Shown here one piece after another: positions 7,336 to 12,053 of a stretch of 12,053 nucleotides of DNA (the first letter of the stretch is position 1; every line of letters begins with the position of its first letter). Source of the stretch: an uncultured Burkholderiales bacterium (GTDB lineage: Bacteria; Pseudomonadota; Gammaproteobacteria; Burkholderiales; Burkholderiaceae_C). The notes under the pieces were generated by a model, which was not told where the DNA came from, ran no database searches, and saw only the letters and a list, made by a program, of their open reading frames with translations. The DNA lies in NCBI GenBank assembly GCA_937897495.1, contig CALCBL010000663.1, positions 1-12,053 on the forward strand, written 5' to 3'. The position numbers were made by a program, and so were the translations under genes.

Positions 7336-8655
7336 ATGAATTTGCGCTTTCTCCCAATCACTTTGGCCATTTCGGCCGCATTCGCTGGCTCAGCGCAAGC
7401 ACAGAACTTGATGTCCTTGTTCGAAACAGCACGCGGCTTCGATGCCACCTACAAGGCGGCTCAATACCAATACACCGCCAACTTGTCAAAGGGTGAACAA
7501 GCCAAAGCTGTTTTACTCCCCACCGTTGGCCTGTCTGCCAACGTCAACAGGACAGAGGTCGACTTGGTCGCCGCTTCGCAAACCGTCAAATCACAAAGCA
7601 TGGCCGCCACCATCAATGCATCTCATCCTCTGTATCGTCCTGCCAACGCTGCAACCTACGAACAGGGCATGCGCCAATTGGCGTTAGCAAGCATTCAGCT
7701 CAAGGCTGCAGAGCAAGACCTCATGGTTCGCTTGAGCCAAGCCTACTTTGATGTGCTCATTTCCCGTGAAAGTTTGGACTTTGTGAAAGCCCAAAAATTG
7801 GCCGTTGCCGAACAATTGGCTGCCGCCAAACGCAACTTTGAAGTCGGCACCTCAACCATCACAGACAGCCGCGAAGCGCAGGCTCGCTATGACTTGGTTC
7901 TGGCACAAGAGATTGCAGCTGACAACGATTTGCGCATCAAACGCTTGGCTTTGAATCAGTTGGTCGGACTGAACAACATTGAGCCCAAATCTTTGTCGCG
8001 CATGGCCAAGCTTTCTGCGCCAGAATCATCGTCAATTGACCAATGGGTGAAGCAGTCTTCAGAATTTAACCCTGCTGTTCTTCAAGGCCGCGCAAGCTTA
8101 GACATTGCCAAACTCGAAACAATGAAAGCAGAAGCAGGCAACAAACCCACGCTCGACTTGGTTGCCGGCTACACACCCACACGTTATAAAAACGGCAAGG
8201 GTATCAATTCATCCCAAGTGGACACCAACTCAAATAGCATCAGCTTGGCCTTTAACATGCCCTTGTTCTCTGGCTATGCCACTCAAAACCGCATCAAGGA
8301 AACCGTTGCACTGGAAGACAAAGCCCGCTCAGACCTCGATGCCGCTGAACGCAACGTTGCGCAAGCAACACGCACCGCCTTCTTCGGCTTGCAATCTGGC
8401 ATTGGTCAAGTCAATGCACTGCAAGCCGCCGAGGCCTCCAGCCAAAGCGCTTTAGACGCCAACAAGTTGGGCTATCAAGTGGGTGTGCGCATCAACATCG
8501 ATGTGCTTAACAGTCAGAGCCAACTGTTCCAGACCAAACGTGATTTGGCCAAAGCGCGTTACGATGTTTTGCTGGGTCAACTTAAACTCCGACAAGCGGC
8601 CGGAACGCTGACCGAAACCGATCTGGCTTCGATCAACGCACTTTTAAATCCTTGA
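7336..8655 (+). CDS. tolC: TolC family outer membrane efflux channel
   Basis: This 439-aa outer-membrane channel subunit would act as a trimer spanning the outer membrane and periplasm, serving RND pumps and possibly type I secretion. A Sec signal peptide (MNLRFLPITLAISAAFAG...) has a good cleavage site after AQA at Ala22. The mature protein shows the two-fold internal repeat of the family: PLYRP (98-102) matches PLFSG (309-313) at the beta-strand turns. FEVGTSTITDSREAQ (168-182) matches YQVGVRINIDVLNSQ (380-394) at the helix turns. Long Ala/Gln-rich helices lie between. A weak purine stretch GAAAGA (7325-7330) precedes the ATG. It is the likely outer-membrane partner of the adaptor and permease upstream, though such channels commonly serve several pumps. 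It converges on waaA. Confidence 0.94.
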   Translation: MNLRFLPITLAISAAFAGSAQAQNLMSLFETARGFDATYKAAQYQYTANLSKGEQAKAVLLPTVGLSANVNRTEVDLVAASQTVKSQSMAATINASHPLYRPANAATYEQGMRQLALASIQLKAAEQDLMVRLSQAYFDVLISRESLDFVKAQKLAVAEQLAAAKRNFEVGTSTITDSREAQARYDLVLAQEIAADNDLRIKRLALNQLVGLNNIEPKSLSRMAKLSAPESSSIDQWVKQSSEFNPAVLQGRASLDIAKLETMKAEAGNKPTLDLVAGYTPTRYKNGKGINSSQVDTNSNSISLAFNMPLFSGYATQNRIKETVALEDKARSDLDAAERNVAQATRTAFFGLQSGIGQVNALQAAEASSQSALDANKLGYQVGVRINIDVLNSQSQLFQTKRDLAKARYDVLLGQLKLRQAAGTLTETDLASINALLNP

Positions 8656-8659
8656 GAAA

Positions 8660-8688
8660 TGATTGAATTCAATCTCTGATTGAATTCA
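8660..8688. repeat. Tandem 12-bp copies of TGATTGAATTCA
   Basis: TGATTGAATTCA occurs at 8660-8671 and again at 8677-8688, 5 nt apart. Each copy contains the palindrome TGAATTCA, and 8661-8674 (GATTGAATTCAATC) is itself a perfect 14-bp palindrome. The duplication is what creates the hairpin at this convergent junction. Confidence 0.85.
8664..8688. terminator. AT-rich hairpin between convergent tolC and waaA
   Basis: TGAATTCAATC (8664-8674) pairs perfectly with GATTGAATTCA (8678-8688) across the 3-nt loop TCT, an 11-bp stem. It begins 8 nt after the tolC stop and contains the waaA stop codon (8669-8671). No long T run follows on either strand and the stem is AT-rich, so it is not a classic intrinsic terminator. 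A bidirectional terminator or mRNA 3'-end stabiliser is the best guess. Confidence 0.5.
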
Positions 8689-9991
8689 GCAACTCTTGCA
8701 CTGCCAGCACAGTGCGTTCAGTAGCACCGCCGTGCTGCTGTGCAAATTGCGCTGCTTGATGCGCGCGCTTTTGTTGCACTTGCTTGTTCAGCACTGTCTC
8801 TACAGCCAAACGCACAGCTTCTGCCATGTTGGGCGCACGCTGCGCCGCACCCGAGGTTTGTGCCGCTTCAGAAGCCTCTGAAAAATTAAAGGTATGTGGC
8901 CCCATCACAATGGGGCAAGCACAGGCCGCCGCTTCAATTAAATTTTGACCGCCCAGTTTTTCAAAGCTGCCGCCCAGCAAAGCCACATCGGCCAAGCTGT
9001 AATAAAGCGCCATTTCACCAAGACTGTCACCCAACAGAACCACTGTTGTTGGGTGTGTGGTTTCTGCACTTGAATCTGAGCCTAAGCTGGGGCCTTCTTG
9101 ACCCCAAGTTGAACGTCTTGAAACTCGCAAGCCGCCAGACTGCAACAAACTTTCAACCTCATTCACACGCTGCGGATGCCTTGGCACGATGAGCCAATTG
9201 ACTCGGACATCAGGCTGTTGCGCGATGAATGTCTGCCAAGCTTCCAGCCATGAACTTTCTTCACCCTCGCGCGAACTGGCCAACATGACAAGGGGTGCGG
9301 TCAGTTGATGGCGCCAAGATTGGCCCAAAGCAAGTTGGACCGTATCAGGCTTAGCATCAAACTTCAAATTACCGAAGATGCCCTGAACCTTGGCACCCAA
9401 AGTCTTCAGTCGACTGGCATCGTCTTGCGTTTGAGCACAAACGGCGCTCAGTCCTGCATAGGCAGGCCGCATGAGAGCGGGCCATCGCTGCGCCTGCTGC
9501 ATCGATTTCTCACTCATGCGTGCGTTGACCAACATGATGGGAACGCCATAAACTTGCGCACGCTGAACCAGCAAAGGCCACACTTCCGTCTCAAGCAACA
9601 AACCCATTTTGGGCTTGAATGCGAGAAAAAAACGATCAAGCACATCAGGCGAATCCCAAGGCTGCCAAACTTGCACATCGCCATCTTGCAAAAGTTTGCG
9701 CCCTTCCTCGCGCCCAGTTGCTGTGCCATTTGTCAGCAACAATTTCATCCCAGGCATGGCTCGCCGCAAACCCTCCAGCAAAATAGCGGCAGTACGTGCT
9801 TCGCCCAAAGAGACTGCGTGAATCCAAATCCAGTCTTGACGAGCGCTTTGCGTGTAATGACCAAATCGCTCTTCAATGAACTGGCCATAAAGCGGCTCTG
9901 CTTGGGCTCGCTTGTACAACTTACGTCGAAGCAGGGGCTGCGCCAAGCGCATGAAAACACCGTAAAGCCAAAGAGAGAGATTAGAAATCAC
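8669..9991 (-). CDS. waaA: 3-deoxy-D-manno-octulosonic acid (Kdo) transferase
   Basis: WaaA (KdtA, glycosyltransferase family 30) transfers Kdo from CMP-Kdo to lipid A precursor at the cytoplasmic face of the inner membrane, starting the LPS core. The protein has 440 aa, near the family norm of about 425. An N-terminal hydrophobic membrane-anchoring helix (about 5-21) precedes WIHAVSLGEA, whose Glu64 matches the catalytic base. Further landmarks are LLLETEVWP (131-139), NLKFD (208-212), PRHPQR (270-275), GDSLGEM (321-327) and GGSFEKLGGQN (340-350), then MGPHTFNF. A polar Ser/Thr/Glu-rich linker at about 294-316 is longer than in E. coli WaaA as I recall it. The start is GTG at 9991; an internal ATG at codon 14 would remove part of the membrane helix. 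It lies 31 nt after the mutase gene on the same strand, probably one operon. Confidence 0.95.
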   Translation of the reverse strand: MISNLSLWLYGVFMRLAQPLLRRKLYKRAQAEPLYGQFIEERFGHYTQSARQDWIWIHAVSLGEARTAAILLEGLRRAMPGMKLLLTNGTATGREEGRKLLQDGDVQVWQPWDSPDVLDRFFLAFKPKMGLLLETEVWPLLVQRAQVYGVPIMLVNARMSEKSMQQAQRWPALMRPAYAGLSAVCAQTQDDASRLKTLGAKVQGIFGNLKFDAKPDTVQLALGQSWRHQLTAPLVMLASSREGEESSWLEAWQTFIAQQPDVRVNWLIVPRHPQRVNEVESLLQSGGLRVSRRSTWGQEGPSLGSDSSAETTHPTTVVLLGDSLGEMALYYSLADVALLGGSFEKLGGQNLIEAAACACPIVMGPHTFNFSEASEAAQTSGAAQRAPNMAEAVRLAVETVLNKQVQQKRAHQAAQFAQQHGGATERTVLAVQELLNSIRD

Positions 9992-10022
9992 TCAGCAAAT
10001 CCGAAAGAATGAGGCACGCTCA

Positions 10023-11426
10023 TCAATGCGCCGGGCTTTGCAAGCTGGCATCTGGCTTGACGCTTCTCAACAAGGTCAGCATGTCGTTTTCAATGCGATG
10101 CAGGGCAGCTTCTGTATGCCCTTCAAAACGCAAGACCAGCACAGGCGTGGTGTTGGAAGCGCGAATCAAACCAAAGCCATCGGGCCAATCGACTCGCAAA
10201 CCATCCATGTCTGAAATTTCTGCGGGCGCTGAAAAATAGTCAGCGGCAACGTTCAACAACTTGGCTGTGAGTTCGTGCGGCTCACCTTCTTGACACGCCA
10301 CGTTCAATTCAGGCGTGCTGAAACTGCTGGGCAATGCTTTGAGAACGGCATTTGCATCGGGGCTGCGACTCACAATTTCAAGCAAGCGACAACCTGCGTA
10401 GGTGCCATCGTCAAAACCATACCAACGCTCCTTGAAAAAGATATGGCCACTCATCTCGCCGCCCAGTGGCGCTTCACCGCCCTCTGCTTCTATCTGTTTC
10501 ATCTTGGCTTTGATCAGAGAGTGGCCCGTTTTGTACATCAGGGCTTTACCGCCCGCAGCGCGAATGGCGGGAGCCAAACGTTGCGAGCACTTCACATCAA
10601 ACAAAATGGTGCCATTGGGCACTCGACTCAATACATCTTGGGCAAACAGTTGCATTTGCCTGTCTGGGTAAATGGTTTCACCATCTTGCGTGACGATGCC
10701 CAGTCGGTCGCCATCGCCATCAAAGGCCAGCCCTAACTCGGCGCCCGAACTTTGCAGCGCAGCAATGAGATCTTTCAAATTTTCTGGTTTGCTAGGATCG
10801 GGATGGTGGTTGGGAAAATTACCGTCCACTTCGCTGAACAATTCAATGACCTCGCAGCCCAATGCACGAAAAATACCGGGGGCACTGGCGCCAGCAATAC
10901 CGTTGCCCGAATCGACCACAATTTTCAGCGGACGGGTCAACTGAATACTCGACACAATGCGCTCAATGTAGGCCGGCAAAATATTGACCACACGCAAAGA
11001 GCCGCCGTCTTTGAGTTGCCACGACTCATTTTCAATGACGTGTTGCAAGGCCTTGATTTCATCGCCATAAACAGCCCGGCCACCCAAGACCATTTTGAAA
11101 CCGTTGTCATCTTTGGGGTTGTGGCTGCCCGTCACTTGAATACCGCTGTCGCACACGGTGTGCGCCGCAAAATAAAGTTGGGGTGTGGTGGTCAGCCCCA
11201 CGTCAATGACTTCAATGCCAACAGCCACCAGGCCGCGCATCAAGGCGGCCGACAACACGGGCCCGCTGAGGCGACCATCGCGCCCAACCGCCACGGTATG
11301 CCGCCCTTCTTTCATTGCCAAACTGCCAAAGGCTCGGCCTAAGGCTTCAGCCAGGTTTTCGTCCATGTTCAGCAGATAGGTACCGCGAATGTCGTAAGCC
11401 TTGAATATGGATGCCGTGACTTGCAT
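10023..11426 (-). CDS. Phosphomannomutase/phosphoglucomutase (alpha-D-phosphohexomutase, AlgC/ManB type)
   Basis: This 467-aa cytoplasmic enzyme interconverts hexose 6-phosphates and 1-phosphates (mannose and/or glucose), feeding nucleotide-sugar synthesis for LPS and exopolysaccharide. All four domain signatures are visible. The phosphoserine loop is TGSHNP (99-104, Ser101). The metal-binding loop is DGDGDR (236-241, Asp236/238/240). The sugar-specificity loop is GEMSGH (323-328), the form seen in dual-specificity PMM/PGM enzymes. The phosphate-binding loop is RASNTTP (422-428). The N-terminus (IFKAYDIRGT) is typical of this branch. AlgC of Pseudomonas is the closest characterised relative I recognise; algC or manB are both possible names. 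The start is ATG at 11426, with a weak AAGG upstream. It precedes waaA on the same strand, which fits a surface-polysaccharide role. Confidence 0.94.
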   Translation of the reverse strand: MQVTASIFKAYDIRGTYLLNMDENLAEALGRAFGSLAMKEGRHTVAVGRDGRLSGPVLSAALMRGLVAVGIEVIDVGLTTTPQLYFAAHTVCDSGIQVTGSHNPKDDNGFKMVLGGRAVYGDEIKALQHVIENESWQLKDGGSLRVVNILPAYIERIVSSIQLTRPLKIVVDSGNGIAGASAPGIFRALGCEVIELFSEVDGNFPNHHPDPSKPENLKDLIAALQSSGAELGLAFDGDGDRLGIVTQDGETIYPDRQMQLFAQDVLSRVPNGTILFDVKCSQRLAPAIRAAGGKALMYKTGHSLIKAKMKQIEAEGGEAPLGGEMSGHIFFKERWYGFDDGTYAGCRLLEIVSRSPDANAVLKALPSSFSTPELNVACQEGEPHELTAKLLNVAADYFSAPAEISDMDGLRVDWPDGFGLIRASNTTPVLVLRFEGHTEAALHRIENDMLTLLRSVKPDASLQSPAH

Positions 11427-11496
11427 AAATAATTAGCCTTGGTAGATGTGCCGCACCGCTTTACTGCGCGACCTCGGGTGAACTTCTTTGGCCCCC

Positions 11497-11502
11497 ATTG
11501 TA
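11497..11502 (-). promoter_or_regulatory. Possible -10 element for the mutase-waaA unit
   Basis: On the minus strand this reads TACAAT, a 5/6 match to the -10 consensus, about 70 nt upstream of the mutase ATG. No good -35 hexamer sits at 16-18 nt, so the call is weak. The 110-nt region 11427-11536 is the only space where divergent promoters for the mutase and ogt could lie. It also holds a small inverted repeat AATCG-gata-CGATT at 11518-11531. Confidence 0.3.
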
Positions 11503-11536
11503 GGTGCGACAGGCTCAAATCGGATACGATTGCCGC

Positions 11537-12053
11537 ATGCAATTTCACCCTGAAACCTGTCACAAAACCATTCAAAGTCCCTGGGGATCATTGACCCTAG
11601 CAGCCAATCCGGATGGACTGAGCGGTGTTTGGTTTGAAAACCAAAAACATTTTCCAAACACACGCGCTTGGACACTTTCAAACCAACACCCCACTTTGCT
11701 TCAAGCTGAGCAAAGCCTTAGCAATTACTTTGACCAAAAATGGCCGCCTGCCAGTTCAGCTAGAAAAGCACTGCATCACATAAGGCTAGATTTGAGCGCC
11801 GGCACCGACTTCCAAAAAGCCGTTTGGCATGCCCTCATGAGCATTCCCATGGGGCAAACATGCAGCTATGGCCAGCTCGCAGCAGCCATCGGTCGCCCCA
11901 TGGCGGTCAGAGCGGTCGGCACAGCGGTCGGCCGCAACCCCATCAGCATCCTTATTCCTTGCCACCGCGTGATGGGCAGTCAGGGCCAAATCACAGGTTA
12001 TGCAGGGGGCATTTGGCGCAAACAAGCTTTGTTGAAGCTTGAAAACGCAAGCA
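11537..12053 (+). CDS. ogt: Methylated-DNA--[protein]-cysteine S-methyltransferase (3' end missing)
   Basis: This is a suicide DNA-repair protein that moves the alkyl group from O6-alkylguanine (and O4-alkylthymine) to its own cysteine. The frame is open from ATG 11537 to the right edge with no stop, giving at least 172 aa, close to the full length of Ogt proteins. The acceptor motif IPCHRVMG holds the nucleophile Cys142. The upstream DNA-binding helix RAVGTAVGRNP (125-135) supplies the arginine finger Arg125 and Asn134. TCSYGQLAAAIGRP (108-121) carries the conserved Tyr111. ITGYAGGIWRKQALL is the expected C-terminal end, so only a few residues are probably missing. There is no Ada-type N-terminal regulatory domain. 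An in-frame GTG at 11504 would add 11 residues, but the ATG suits the family better. It is divergent from the mutase gene. Confidence 0.93.
   Translation, partial: MQFHPETCHKTIQSPWGSLTLAANPDGLSGVWFENQKHFPNTRAWTLSNQHPTLLQAEQSLSNYFDQKWPPASSARKALHHIRLDLSAGTDFQKAVWHALMSIPMGQTCSYGQLAAAIGRPMAVRAVGTAVGRNPISILIPCHRVMGSQGQITGYAGGIWRKQALLKLENAS

Noticed and set aside
9305..10012. 235-codon plus-strand open frame opposite waaA
   Set aside because: WaaA on the minus strand has full-length conserved motifs. The plus-strand translation is low in recognisable structure and rich in His/Gln/Arg, typical of a shadow frame.
10752..11342. 196-codon plus-strand open frame opposite the mutase gene
   Set aside because: The minus-strand mutase has all four catalytic loops, whereas the plus-strand frame shows no family features.
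11786..12042. Small open frames on both strands near the right edge
   Set aside because: They overlap the ogt frame, which carries PCHR and the arginine-finger helix and is open to the edge. The smaller frames show no motif.
1..12053. Mobile elements, integrases, CRISPR arrays, tRNA or rRNA genes, prophage or toxin-antitoxin modules
   Set aside because: Genes are packed end to end with ordinary chromosomal functions. I saw no transposase motifs, regularly spaced repeats, structured RNA signatures or terminal inverted repeats. The only repeats noted are the short hairpin at 8660-8688 and minor palindromes.

Overview
The window reads as an ordinary chromosomal segment of a betaproteobacterium, most likely order Burkholderiales and family Comamonadaceae (a Limnohabitans/Rhodoferax-like freshwater lineage is my guess). 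The basis is the protein flavour, the moderate GC content with TTG- and GCC-rich codon use, and the gene order PCMT-like methyltransferase, rhodanese, tolC, then convergent waaA, which I remember as typical of that group. The taxonomy is inference; no rRNA or other marker gene is present. I see no mobile element, CRISPR array, tRNA or rRNA.

Layout, left to right. (1) The 3' part of gcdH (glutaryl-CoA dehydrogenase, + strand, start outside the window) ends at a clear intrinsic terminator. (2) Three tightly packed + strand genes follow: a TetR/AcrR regulator, an RND periplasmic adaptor and an HAE-1 type RND permease of 1066 aa. The gaps are 2 and 9 nt, so this looks like one operon led by its own regulator. 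(3) After 32 nt, with a good ribosome binding site, come a PCMT-like methyltransferase, a small rhodanese and a tolC-family outer membrane channel with a signal peptide. (4) tolC converges on waaA (Kdo transferase, - strand) across a 13-nt gap. An 11-bp AT-rich hairpin lies there and overlaps the waaA stop codon. (5) Upstream of waaA on the - strand is a phosphomannomutase/phosphoglucomutase gene. (6) A 110-nt divergent region separates it from an ogt-type methylated-DNA--cysteine methyltransferase (+ strand) that runs off the right edge.

Functionally, the middle of the window encodes all parts of a tripartite efflux pump: adaptor in the inner membrane and periplasm, proton-driven permease in the inner membrane, TolC channel in the outer membrane, plus a local repressor candidate. 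The mutase and WaaA both serve cell-surface polysaccharide and LPS core assembly, so much of the window concerns the envelope. gcdH (lysine/tryptophan catabolism) and ogt (alkylation repair) are unrelated neighbours.

Nothing here is clearly a new system. The most worthwhile oddity is the methyltransferase next to tolC. It has the SAM-binding motif of protein-L-isoaspartate methyltransferases but not their usual substrate-site motif, and it sits with a rhodanese between pump permease and channel.
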